NCBI GenBank assembly: GCA_034506175.1 | Contig: JAPDQB010000001.1 | Location: 239,652-303,651 of the forward strand | Length of the DNA: 64,000 nt | DNA from: a candidate division KSB1 bacterium | GTDB lineage: Bacteria > Zhuqueibacterota > Zhuqueibacteria > Zhuqueibacterales > Zhuqueibacteraceae | Reading direction: 5' to 3' | Shown: in pieces, positions 18,072 through 26,398 of the stretch | How positions within the stretch are numbered: the stretch's first letter is position 1 | Layout of the letters: the number at the start of each line of letters is the position of its first letter | Program-made: the position numbers and the translations under genes | Notes under the pieces: model-generated | The model's database searches: none | Told to the model about the DNA's origin: nothing | What the model saw: the letters and a program-made list of their open reading frames with translations, nothing else

Positions 18072-20585
18072 TTAAGAAGCATAGAAATTTTTTTTGGCGA
18101 TTTCCGCGGCGATCAGATAAGCCGCGACAATGGCGGCCAGCCACAACCAAAACACGAGCGGCACCGCCGTAAAACCAAAGAGCCGGCCCAACGGCAGGAA
18201 CGGCAACGCCAGCGCGACGGCCACGATCACCAGCGTCGCCAGCAACAACGACCTTGCGGGCTGGCTTTGAAAAAACGGCCGGCGCGTGCGGATGACCAGC
18301 ACGATGAGCGGCGCCGAAACGAGCGACTCCACAAACCAGCCGGTGCGGAATTGCTCTGGTGTCGCATGCAGAATAAGCATCAGCACGCCGAAGGTGAGAA
18401 AATCGAACACCGAGCTGAGCGGGCCGAACGTCAGCATGAATTTGCGAATGAACCGGAGATTCCAGCGCCGCGGCTGTTCCACCATGTCGCTATCGACGCG
18501 ATCGTTGGCAATGGCCATCTGCGGAAAATCCGCCATCAGGTTGCCGAGCAAAATTTGTTTGGGCAACAGCGGCAGAAAGGGCAAAAACAGCGAAGCGCCG
18601 GCCATGCTGAACATGTTGCCGAAATTCGCGCTGGTGGCCATAAAAACATATTTGAGCGTGTTGGCAAACGTGACGCGGCCTTCGCGCACGCCCTGCACCA
18701 ACACGCCGAGATCATGCTTGAGCAGCACGATATCCGCCGCTTCTTTGGCCACATCGACGGCGCTGTCCACGGAGATGCCCACGTCGGCGGCATGCAACGC
18801 GGAAGCGTCATTGATGCCATCGCCGATATACCCCACGACGTTGCCGGCTTTGCGCAGCGCGAGAATGATGCGCTCTTTCTGATTCGGCTCGACTTCCGCG
18901 AAGATGTCGACGTCAGGCGCAATCACGCGCAGCGCTTCATCGCTCGTATGCCGCAAATCCACGCCGGAAAGAATCTCCGGATTTTCAACGCCCACCTGTT
19001 GGCCGAGGTTTTTCGCGACGAGCTGATTGTCACCGGTAATGATTTTCAGCGCCACGCCGAGACTTTGCAGCGCTTGCAGCGTGGCAACGATTCCGGCTTT
19101 GGGCGGATCGAAGAGCGCGAGCAGGCCGAGAAACGTCATGCCGCTCTCATCTTCTTTGGCGAGGGCCGCGGACATACCGGTTTGCTTGTACGCCACGCCC
19201 AACGTTCGAAAGCCGTTGCCGCTCAGCTCGGCGTACTGGGTTTCGATTTGCTCGCGCACACCGGCGAGATCGACGATGGCGCCATCAGCGCGTTCGGCGG
19301 AAGAGCACACTGCGAGAACATTTTGCAGCGCACCTTTCGTGATGATTTGATGCTGCGTTTCTTTCGCCACGAGCAGGCTCAACCGCTTGCGAATGAAATC
19401 ATACGGCACCTCATCGACTTTGCGATAGGCGGAAATGTCGAATGGGCGGTGGCTGCGAATCGCGGCGTCGATGGGATTGGCAAAGCCGCTTTGATAGGAG
19501 GCGTTGAGATACGCATACAACAAAACTTTGTCGCTCGGGTTGCCTTGCACGTCGAGTGCTGCATGCAGGCGCACCTTGCCCTCGGTGAGCGTGCCGGTTT
19601 TGTCGGAGCAGAGCACGTTCATGCTGCCGAAATTTTCAATGGCCGCAAGGCGGCGAACGATCACTTGCTGCTGGGCCATGCGTTTGGCGCCGTGGCTGAG
19701 ATTGACGCTGATGATCGCCGGCAGCAATTGCGGCGTCAACCCGACGGCCAGCGCCAGCGCAAACATGAACGATTCGATGGCCGGCCGCGCAAAATGCACG
19801 TTGATCGCAAACACCACGATCAAAAAAAGCAGCGTCACTTCCATGAGAAAATATCCGAAGCGGCGAATGCCGCGCTCGAACTCCGTTTCGTCCGGCCTGA
19901 GCTTCAAGCGCTCGGAGATTTTGCCAAATTCGGTTTGCGCACCGGTGCTGCTGACCACGGCCCTTGCCGCGCCGCTCACCACGTGCGTGCCCATGAACAA
20001 CATGTTGGTGCGTTGCGCCAGCGGCGTCTCGTTCGACAAAATTCCAACGCTTTTTTCCACCGGATACGTTTCGCCGGTCAACGCCGCTTCGTCGATGAAC
20101 AAGTCTTTGGATTCGAGCAGCACGCTGTCGCCGGGAATGACGTCGCCGGCCGCCAGCACGACGACGTCGCCGGGAACGACTTCTTCGAGCGGAATCTCAC
20201 AGTCGCTGCCGTCGCGGCAAACCCGCGCTTTGATTTGCACCATCGCCAGCAATTTTGCCACGGCATTTGCCGCGCCGTGCTCCTGCCAAAAGCCGAGCAC
20301 ACCGCTTACCAGCACGATGAGGAGAACGATAACCGCATCGGCCGGATCGTGCAGGAAAAATGACAACACCGCCGCGAAGACAAGGAGCAGGGTAATGGGG
20401 CTTTTGAATTGCGCGAGAAAGAGCAGGAACGCGGCGGTGCGCGGTTTCGGCTTCAGCAAATTGGTGCCGTAACTCGCCAGGCGCCGCCGCGCTTCGTCGC
20501 TGCTCAAGCCCTGCGGAGAAGTTTCAAGCCGTTGCAACAGCGCGCCCGGCGAAAGACTCCAAAAGTCCGTGCGATCGGGATTCAT
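18072..20585 (-). CDS. mgtA: Magnesium-importing P-type ATPase (P3B, MgtA-like)
   Basis: An 837-residue P-type pump. Motifs: TGETYPVEKS (A domain), LTPQLLPAI in M4 and KRMAQQQVIVRRL (both typical of MgtA/MgtB), SDKTGTLTEGK, KIITGDNQ, GYIGDGINDASAL, and C-terminal NLMADFPQMAIANDRVD with WNLRFIRKFMLTFGPLSS, which closely follows the MgtA consensus. It is slightly shorter than E. coli MgtA (about 898), mainly at the N-terminus. The start codon overlaps the stop of the preceding (deleted) M48 gene as ATGA. Role: high-affinity Mg2+ uptake. No obvious Mg2+-sensing leader is visible, since the start is inside the upstream frame. Confidence 0.93.
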   Translation of the reverse strand: MNPDRTDFWSLSPGALLQRLETSPQGLSSDEARRRLASYGTNLLKPKPRTAAFLLFLAQFKSPITLLLVFAAVLSFFLHDPADAVIVLLIVLVSGVLGFWQEHGAANAVAKLLAMVQIKARVCRDGSDCEIPLEEVVPGDVVVLAAGDVIPGDSVLLESKDLFIDEAALTGETYPVEKSVGILSNETPLAQRTNMLFMGTHVVSGAARAVVSSTGAQTEFGKISERLKLRPDETEFERGIRRFGYFLMEVTLLFLIVVFAINVHFARPAIESFMFALALAVGLTPQLLPAIISVNLSHGAKRMAQQQVIVRRLAAIENFGSMNVLCSDKTGTLTEGKVRLHAALDVQGNPSDKVLLYAYLNASYQSGFANPIDAAIRSHRPFDISAYRKVDEVPYDFIRKRLSLLVAKETQHQIITKGALQNVLAVCSSAERADGAIVDLAGVREQIETQYAELSGNGFRTLGVAYKQTGMSAALAKEDESGMTFLGLLALFDPPKAGIVATLQALQSLGVALKIITGDNQLVAKNLGQQVGVENPEILSGVDLRHTSDEALRVIAPDVDIFAEVEPNQKERIILALRKAGNVVGYIGDGINDASALHAADVGISVDSAVDVAKEAADIVLLKHDLGVLVQGVREGRVTFANTLKYVFMATSANFGNMFSMAGASLFLPFLPLLPKQILLGNLMADFPQMAIANDRVDSDMVEQPRRWNLRFIRKFMLTFGPLSSVFDFLTFGVLMLILHATPEQFRTGWFVESLVSAPLIVLVIRTRRPFFQSQPARSLLLATLVIVAVALALPFLPLGRLFGFTAVPLVFWLWLAAIVAAYLIAAEIAKKNFYAS

Positions 20586-20822
20586 GGCCTCTGATAATAT
20601 TTTAACGCTTCCGGCAATTCCGCTTTAATTTTGTCGATCCGCGTTTGATCCGAGGGAGGGGTGCTCAAAAATTCCGGCGGTTTGTTGAAAGCTCATGGAC
20701 AGCATGGTGGAGCTTGGCACCAGGTCGAGCTGCGGCCGTCCGGTCAACGGAACGGTGCTGCAAGCCGTGAGCGCAATCAATATGAATGGAATTGCCAGGA
20801 AATTGCTTGTGTAATTTTTCAT
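20582..20822 (-). pseudogene. Internally deleted M48-family metalloprotease lipoprotein
   Basis: The first 47 or so residues are a lipoprotein start (lipobox LTAC, then STVPLTGRPQL and MLSMSFQQ) typical of bacterial M48 peptidases. About two codons later a different frame reads PPEFLSTPPSDQTRIDKIKA and ends at the TGA at 20582, which is the usual M48 C-terminus. The catalytic HExxH core (roughly 180 residues) is missing and the two halves are out of frame, so no protease can be made. The old stop still overlaps the MgtA start (ATGA), showing that the intact gene belonged to this operon. Confidence 0.82.
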
Positions 20823-20840
20823 AGACAGCCTCTTGGAAAT

Positions 20841-21656
20841 TTAATATTGGCGCTCTTCTCGGTGTGCTGCGCTGATCAATTCCCCCACCGTCACCAGCTT
20901 GAACCCTCGCGCCCGCAGTTTGGCGATAATTTCCGGCAGCGCTTCCGCTGTATGCCAGCCGCGCTGATTGATGTGCATGACGATGATCGAGCCGTTTTTC
21001 GCGCTGTTCGTCACATATTCAATCAGCTTTTCTTTGGTGATGTGCGCGTCGGGATCGCCGGAGGCCAAATCAAACTCAACCGTCGTCAAGCCCATTGCCG
21101 CGGCGATTTTGACGACGCGGTCGTTGTACTCGCCATAAGGCGGGCGAAAAAATTTTGCCTGCCGCCCGGTTAGCGTGTACATCACTTCCTGCGTCCACCG
21201 CAGCTCTTCGCGCATGCGCTCCTCCGAAACCTGCGGCATGTGCGGATGCAAAAAAGTGTGATTGCCCAATTCGAATTGCGGCAGCGACGCCAGATACTTT
21301 GTATGTTCCGGTTCGTCTTCCATCCACTTGCCGCCGAGAAAAATCGTGGCCGGCGTTTTGGTATCGACCAGCACTTGCGTGACGCGCTCATCGTAGTGGC
21401 TCGGCAGACGCGTCGAGCAGGCGTCGAAAGTCAACGCGATTTTCTTTTCTCCGCGGTCACCGTGCGCCACGACCTCCGGCGGAACAGGCGGCAAAGACGG
21501 CGGCGCGATGATTTTCAGATTGGGCGGCGCGTATGGCAAGGACTCCACCTCGCGACGCTGCGCGTGTGCGGAGTCCGGCCGATTCTGCGCGGGCGCAGAT
21601 TGGATATTGAAATTCAGCGCCAGCCCAAGCAGAAGTGGCGTGCAAAGTTGTCTCAT
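20841..21656 (-). CDS. Exported polysaccharide deacetylase (NodB/CE4 family)
   Basis: Signal peptide about 1-23, a Pro-rich linker to about 65, then a CE4 domain. Motif 1 is LTFDACS (Asp78 as base, with Ala in place of the second Asp of the TFDD motif); motif 2 is HTFLH (metal ligands His133, His137); motif 3 is RPPYGEYN (Arg171); the late motif is IIVMHI. It deacetylates an N-acetylated polymer such as peptidoglycan or chitooligosaccharide in the periplasm. The TFDA variant recurs in a known subgroup, but leaves the metal site with only two clear ligands. First gene of the minus-strand envelope operon. Confidence 0.87.
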   Translation of the reverse strand: MRQLCTPLLLGLALNFNIQSAPAQNRPDSAHAQRREVESLPYAPPNLKIIAPPSLPPVPPEVVAHGDRGEKKIALTFDACSTRLPSHYDERVTQVLVDTKTPATIFLGGKWMEDEPEHTKYLASLPQFELGNHTFLHPHMPQVSEERMREELRWTQEVMYTLTGRQAKFFRPPYGEYNDRVVKIAAAMGLTTVEFDLASGDPDAHITKEKLIEYVTNSAKNGSIIVMHINQRGWHTAEALPEIIAKLRARGFKLVTVGELISAAHREERQY

Positions 21657-21696
21657 GGTTTTTGCATGGCGCGGCTGTGGCCGCGATCAAATTTTT

Positions 21697-21767
21697 TGGA
21701 CGCAGATAAAATCTGATCCCCGCCGATTTCTAATCAGCGTTGATCTACGTCAATCGGTGTCCTAAAA
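21697..21767. repeat. Intergenic palindrome-like repeat (GGACGCAGAT type)
   Basis: TTGGACGCAGATAAAATCTG is followed by GATTTCTAATCAGCGTTGATC and a CGGTGTCC end, a half-palindromic pattern like other short dispersed repeats in this window. A related element at 22325-22401 reads GTGAATGAGCGCGAATTTTC then GTTCATTGGCGTTGATTCGCG. No function assigned. Confidence 0.4.
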
Positions 21768-21888
21768 TCGTCGCGGTCATGATGGTTTTGGCGGAGTAAT
21801 ACTATACGATTCCTTGTTTAATTGAGAAGTTGTCCACCCCGATGCGGGGCGGACAACTTATTGTTGCTCTGCAGCGCCAGCGCGCTCA

Positions 21889-22233
21889 TCATTTGGCTTT
21901 TGCATGCCAATCGACCATCAACTCATTTGGCGGAACTGGGTGGGTCACGTCAATGCCGTGCCCCCTGTTGAGAAACTCACGGAATTTGACGGCCCAGGGC
22001 TTCTGGGAAGTGGCCAGGGATTGAAACGCTTTGACCGGGTCTTTCACCTCGAAGCTCACTACCGCGAAATCACCCTGCGGCGTATGCTGCACCCAGACTT
22101 GCTCGCGCGAAATCCCCGCCGCCAGGAAAACTTCGTCGTGATCCCTGTTGTTGACAATCATCTCTTTATTCCACTTTTTCATTTGTTCCAATCCACCGGG
22201 AAGGATCGGTGCGACAAAACAATAATTGGCCAT
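21889..22233 (-). CDS. Conserved hypothetical protein (PILPG / TPxGD family)
   Basis: A 114-residue soluble protein with the blocks PILPGG at 9-14, VWVQHTPQGDFAVVSFE in the middle, and GHGIDVTHP near the end. The pattern recurs in an uncharacterised bacterial family that looks like a dimeric alpha/beta-barrel-type fold (my recognition, not a search). No enzyme assignment. It stands alone between repeats; a GAGG lies upstream of the ATG. Confidence 0.72.
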   Translation of the reverse strand: MANYCFVAPILPGGLEQMKKWNKEMIVNNRDHDEVFLAAGISREQVWVQHTPQGDFAVVSFEVKDPVKAFQSLATSQKPWAVKFREFLNRGHGIDVTHPVPPNELMVDWHAKAK

Positions 22234-22424
22234 AACGCTTACCTCCTAAGCAAAAGTGCTTTGTTCATCCTGCAAGGTGGATGAATGAGCTGAGTTAACC
22301 TGCCTTGCCAGGCTGCAAATTTCAAAAAATTACTTAACCGTGAATGAGCGCGAATTTTCGAGAATGAAAATCATTAGCGTTCATTGGCGTTGATTCGCGG
22401 TTCTAGAATGTTTGCCGAAAAAGC

Positions 22425-25400
22425 TTAAAATCCTGCCGTGAAATTGAACTGCCAAAACCATCCTTTTTGCGGACGATCCACCGGATTGACGTAATCGACT
22501 TCCAGCACGGCGTAACCCAATAAATTGACGCGAGCGGTAGCGCCGTAGCTGCGCACGGCCTGGCGGTCGCCGCCGAGAAAGCTGGCTTTGTCATTTCTCG
22601 TCCACGCCCAGCCGGCGTCGTAGAACACCCCGGTTTCAATCGGAAAAACGCCGTAGAATCCCGGGCCCAAATGGAGCAGGCCGAACAATGGAAAGCGCAC
22701 TTCGAAATTGGTGATGGCAAGGCGCGAGCCGATCAGCCGATCGAACACCGGGCTGTCAAAGGTGGAATCCGACGTGGCCATGAATTCATTCGTGCCGAAT
22801 GAGTTGCTATCGTAACCGCGCACCAAGCCGGGGTAGCCGAGAAACAGCGGCGAGAGTCTGCTGTCTTCCGCGTCTTTGCCGTAGCGGCCAAAATGCAGCA
22901 AGCGGCCGGCAAAGGTAAATGGCCGGATCGGCATGAAGTAGCGGCGATAATCCACCAGCAGCGTGTTCATGTCGATCGTGCCGATGGTCGGAGAGAAATC
23001 GAGGCGATAACTTTGTCCGATCAGCGGACTGGTGGCACCAAACACCGAAGAGTCATACACCAACGCCATATCGGTATTGGCGAGATAGAGCGAACCCGGC
23101 GCGGGCAGGTTCCGCGTATTGTCGATGACCTTCTGGCCGGTATATAAGGAAAACCCTTGCGTACGCAGTTGCTCAGAGAAACTGATACGCTGAACGCCAG
23201 CAGAGAACTCCACCCGTTGCGTGCGGCTGAAAGGATAGGCCAGCAATCCCGCAATTTCCTGATTGAACTGGCGAAAGCGCAACTCTTGTTGCACGTCGAC
23301 CACGTCACCATTATTGCCCTGGGCGTAAAACTCGCCGGCCTGGCTGACGATATACGGAATTTGCTGTACGACGGCGCCCCAATTCAGCCGGTGCGTCGTA
23401 TTGGTGTATCCAAGCTGCCCGGCAAAATCTCTAAACGCGCCATCGATCTGCGCTTGCGTGACCAAACCGAGGGTGTGATTGCCGAGCATGTCGCTCCACA
23501 AAAACGAAATGCCGCCGCCGAGATGCGCACCGTAACTGTCGTAACCGGCAGCGAGGGTGGGCTGGCCAATGTAGGCAAGCGTCATTTTGGATTTGTAAGC
23601 GACCACACGCTCTTTGTTGGTATTGGATAATCCCATCATCGGATTGTGCAGAACCGAATCGAGACTGGTGGAAACTCGTGTTATTGGCGGAAGCTCTGCC
23701 GGATTGATCCCGTCGGCAAATTCCGTCACCGGCTTGCCGGCCAGCACCTCCGGCGCGTCGACGGCGTAGATATTGTATTTGCCATCTTCATACACGCTGA
23801 AAGAAAGGCGATTGGTTTTCTGCGCGACAGACAGCGCCGGACTCGACGCCGTGATGCCACTCACGCCGGTGTAGAGATTGGTCACTTGGAAAAGACTGCC
23901 ACTCGCCAGCTCGATGCGATAAATATTCGAGATGCCGCCGCGATCAGAAATAAAATAAATGCTCTTGCCGTCCGGTGACCATTGCGGATTGATGTGCTTG
24001 CCGTCTTGGAATCCCGGTGCCTCGGAAATTTTTCCGGTCGCCACGTCATACAGCGCGAGGCGATAATTGCCCGCTCGCAAAACTTCGAGATCGGCGCTGA
24101 AACGATCGGTGGCGAAGACGATCTGTTTGCCGTCCGGCGACCACGCCGGATGCAAGTCCGAATAAAAATCATTGGTGACGCGCTGCAGGCTATCGGCTTG
24201 CAAATCGTAGATAAAAATATCGCTCATGCCGTTGGCCAAGGCCGAAAAGGCAATTTGTCGTCCATCCGGTGACCACGTCGGATTGAAAACCTCGCCGAGA
24301 TGCGGCAGGCGAATTTCGCGCACGATTTTGTCCTTCTTCACGTCGAGCACACCGAGTCCGGGACGGCCTTTGGTGACGAGCGCAAAAACAATGCGGTCGC
24401 CAGTCGCATCCCAGGCGCCGGCGGAACTGATGAATTCCAAGCTCTCCAAATGGGGATTCCGCTCGGCGCGCAGAATATTGCGCTTGATCTTGCCGGTCTC
24501 CGCGTCGGCAAGAAAAAGATCGATGGCGAACAAGCCTTTTTCCGAAAAGAAGATCACATTTTTGCCGTCGGGGCTCAACACCGGGCCGACGTTAAGTTCG
24601 CCCGCGCCTTGTTTTTTGCTGATGATTTGCCTGCCGTATTTCTCCGGCGCCTCGGTGGATTTGAGCAGCGGGTCATAAGCCTCGTGCAGCGCCTTGTGCC
24701 AATCATTTGCCAACGTATCCGGCCCGACGTGCAAAACCTGGCGAATGGTGCGGTCGAGGTTGCTGGATTTGCCGGCGTGTTTCAACAAATCTCCAATCGC
24801 GTCATCGCCCCAGCGCCCGGCGATATACGCCAACAGCGCCTGGCCGTAACGATACGGAAAGTAGTGCGGATTTTCGAGTTGCCGCAACGACGGCAATTTC
24901 TTTTCTGATTTGACCGCATCGCGCATCCACATCGCGGTGTTGGGGTCATTGGGACCGAGTGAGAGAAACTCCGCCATGCCTTCGATGAACCACAGCGGCA
25001 ATTGCAGCCCGGCCTCAGAGCGAAAGCGGCCGCCGGTGTTCACGCCGGTGATGTCGTATTGAAATGCGTGCACCAGCTCATGGCCGATGACATGATCGGT
25101 TTCGGCAATCGGGCCGGCCAGCGGCAGCACGATGCGGCGCAGCAACGCTTCGGTCACACCGCCGGTACCCTCGCCAATATCGCTGCCGCCAAGCGCATTG
25201 GTCTGCTCGAAGTGCGGATGGCTGGCATAAAGCAAAATCGGCTGACGGCCATTCAGCTCGTGTTGCAAAATGAATTTGTGCCGGGCATACCAGCGCTCGG
25301 CCATCCGCGCCGCCTGCTGCGCTGCATCCTTTTCTTCGGGATAAAAATAAATATCGAAATGGTCGGTCTTGAGAATCTCGAATTTGAAATTATCATACTG

Positions 25401-25508
25401 CACTCGGTTATGACCGAAGTATTGCGCTTCTGCCGGGCCTATGATCGGTGTGAAGCACAAAATCGCCAATACGAAAAAAATGCGGCGATAAAAATTTGAC
25501 TTTCGCAT
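22425..25508 (-). CDS. Outer-membrane protein: peptidase-MA-like domain, TolB/PD40 propeller, C-terminal beta-barrel (paralogue 2)
   Basis: The architecture and length (1027) match the gene at 2211-5273. Signal peptide about 1-28 (ending AEA); HELVH at 143-147 and WFIEGMAEF with Glu176/Glu180; PD40 blades with WSPDG repeated at least four times; a barrel ending FNFTAGF with VNPVDRPQKGW. Many blocks are identical to paralogue 1 (for example GGGISFLWSDMLG versus GGGVSLFWSDMLG). Conservation of the zinc motif in both copies argues that it matters. The mature protein is expected at the outer membrane with a periplasmic or surface head. Alone in its unit, flanked by palindromic repeats. Confidence 0.8.
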   Translation of the reverse strand: MRKSNFYRRIFFVLAILCFTPIIGPAEAQYFGHNRVQYDNFKFEILKTDHFDIYFYPEEKDAAQQAARMAERWYARHKFILQHELNGRQPILLYASHPHFEQTNALGGSDIGEGTGGVTEALLRRIVLPLAGPIAETDHVIGHELVHAFQYDITGVNTGGRFRSEAGLQLPLWFIEGMAEFLSLGPNDPNTAMWMRDAVKSEKKLPSLRQLENPHYFPYRYGQALLAYIAGRWGDDAIGDLLKHAGKSSNLDRTIRQVLHVGPDTLANDWHKALHEAYDPLLKSTEAPEKYGRQIISKKQGAGELNVGPVLSPDGKNVIFFSEKGLFAIDLFLADAETGKIKRNILRAERNPHLESLEFISSAGAWDATGDRIVFALVTKGRPGLGVLDVKKDKIVREIRLPHLGEVFNPTWSPDGRQIAFSALANGMSDIFIYDLQADSLQRVTNDFYSDLHPAWSPDGKQIVFATDRFSADLEVLRAGNYRLALYDVATGKISEAPGFQDGKHINPQWSPDGKSIYFISDRGGISNIYRIELASGSLFQVTNLYTGVSGITASSPALSVAQKTNRLSFSVYEDGKYNIYAVDAPEVLAGKPVTEFADGINPAELPPITRVSTSLDSVLHNPMMGLSNTNKERVVAYKSKMTLAYIGQPTLAAGYDSYGAHLGGGISFLWSDMLGNHTLGLVTQAQIDGAFRDFAGQLGYTNTTHRLNWGAVVQQIPYIVSQAGEFYAQGNNGDVVDVQQELRFRQFNQEIAGLLAYPFSRTQRVEFSAGVQRISFSEQLRTQGFSLYTGQKVIDNTRNLPAPGSLYLANTDMALVYDSSVFGATSPLIGQSYRLDFSPTIGTIDMNTLLVDYRRYFMPIRPFTFAGRLLHFGRYGKDAEDSRLSPLFLGYPGLVRGYDSNSFGTNEFMATSDSTFDSPVFDRLIGSRLAITNFEVRFPLFGLLHLGPGFYGVFPIETGVFYDAGWAWTRNDKASFLGGDRQAVRSYGATARVNLLGYAVLEVDYVNPVDRPQKGWFWQFNFTAGF

Positions 25509-25557
25509 ATTGCTAATCCTTTCCGTAATCCCTCAGTTATTGGTGAGCAACCATCCA

Positions 25558-25628
25558 TGTCATGCTGAAAGCATCTTGTTCCGGCTGAGTACAGTGCTGG
25601 ATTGAAACAAGATTCCTCCGGAATGACA
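25558..25628. repeat. Hairpin repeat, TGTCATTCCGGAGGAATC family
   Basis: TGTCATGCTGAAAGCATCTTG pairs imperfectly with CAAGATTCCTCCGGAATGACA. It lies just upstream of the paralogue-2 start. Other copies lie at 27821-27891, 40620-40691 and a degenerate one at 11202-11274. Confidence 0.7.
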
Positions 25629-25670
25629 TTTCTCTCCACCCGTAACTAAGGTGATACTCCTTTCCTGTGT

Positions 25671-26258
25671 TTACAAATGCTCCCGGACAATTAAAAAGCC
25701 GACCATGCCTTTCTTGGCATGCCCATGTTTACCACAAAAAAATTGGTACTCCCCTACTTTTGTTGGCGTAATCGTGATGGTAACACCATCGCCGCTGGGA
25801 ACTTTTTGAGCGGCCACTTCAAGATCAGCATCCGGAGCTATTAAGTTGAAATCATGTGGCACAATGTCCAGGAAGCCGGAACGTTTCTTTAGAGTTAGCC
25901 TGAGTGGTTTATTAACCTCTGTTTCAATTCGGCTGGGGTCAAAGTAGAAATTTCTTAAAGTAACTTCGGCCTGAAGCGTATCGCCTTTTGCAACCTTGGC
26001 GATTACGGTCGTTGGCGCCAGTTTCTTGCCAGGCGTGCCACAGGCCAAAATCATCAACAGAAGTACAAATGGCAAATGCAGTCTGTTATAAATGGACTCT
26101 TTGCCCAAAAAGCAAAAATTTTTAGTAGTATCCAGATTTGTCGAATCGCCCGGATTCAAGCCGTTAAATTTTTGTTCCGGGCGATTTGTAAAATCCGGAT
26201 ACCATAAGCTTTTTCCTGTTTGGGTCCGGCTCGTCCGGCTTGTGATATTCGTTTTCAT
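25671..26258 (-). CDS. Cupredoxin-domain lipoprotein with a repeat inserted at its 5' end
   Basis: The C-terminal ~110 residues form a plastocyanin-like cupredoxin. The type-1 copper ligands are visible: His in VPHDFNL, then Cys, His and Met in FFCGKHGHAKKGM. Before it lies a lipoprotein signal (FVLLLMILAC). The frame opens at an ATG with GGAG 6 nt upstream (26258), but the first ~50 residues are translated from the 140-bp dispersed repeat, which would put a hydrophilic stretch ahead of the signal sequence. Either a downstream TTG start (about 26104) is used or the repeat has damaged export. Likely role: periplasmic electron transfer or copper handling. Confidence 0.75.
   Translation of the reverse strand: MKTNITSRTSRTQTGKSLWYPDFTNRPEQKFNGLNPGDSTNLDTTKNFCFLGKESIYNRLHLPFVLLLMILACGTPGKKLAPTTVIAKVAKGDTLQAEVTLRNFYFDPSRIETEVNKPLRLTLKKRSGFLDIVPHDFNLIAPDADLEVAAQKVPSGDGVTITITPTKVGEYQFFCGKHGHAKKGMVGFLIVREHL
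26108..26243. repeat. Long hairpin repeat, copy 2 of 2
   Basis: This is the second copy of the element at 14381-14525, in the same orientation. The core TCGAATCGCCCGGATTCAAG is nearly identical. Here it overlaps the 5' end of the cupredoxin frame. Confidence 0.75.
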
Positions 26259-26296
26259 TTCAGTCTCCGAATAGGATGCTGAAAAACTCCACCATT

Positions 26297-26373
26297 GTCA
26301 TTGCGAGGCGCTTTTTGCCGAAGCAATCCCGTGATTTTTAAAGATTGCTTCGCTGAGAAACGCTCGCAATGAC
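26297..26373. repeat. Hairpin repeat, GTCATTGCGAGGCG family, copy 1
   Basis: GTCATTGCGAGGCGCTTTTT and AAACGCTCGCAATGAC form outer arms; GAAGCAATC and GATTGCTTC form inner arms. A second copy is at 37037-37114 in the opposite orientation. Repeats of this consensus are common in environmental bacteria (general knowledge). Confidence 0.75.
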
Positions 26374-26398
26374 ATTTCTCCAGCAGTTTACCAAGTGA

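Noticed and set aside
18267..20363. 698-codon open frame on the plus strand
   Set aside because: It is antisense to the MgtA-type ATPase, whose motifs are complete. The translation is His/Arg/Gln-rich with no domain, typical of a shadow in GC-rich DNA.
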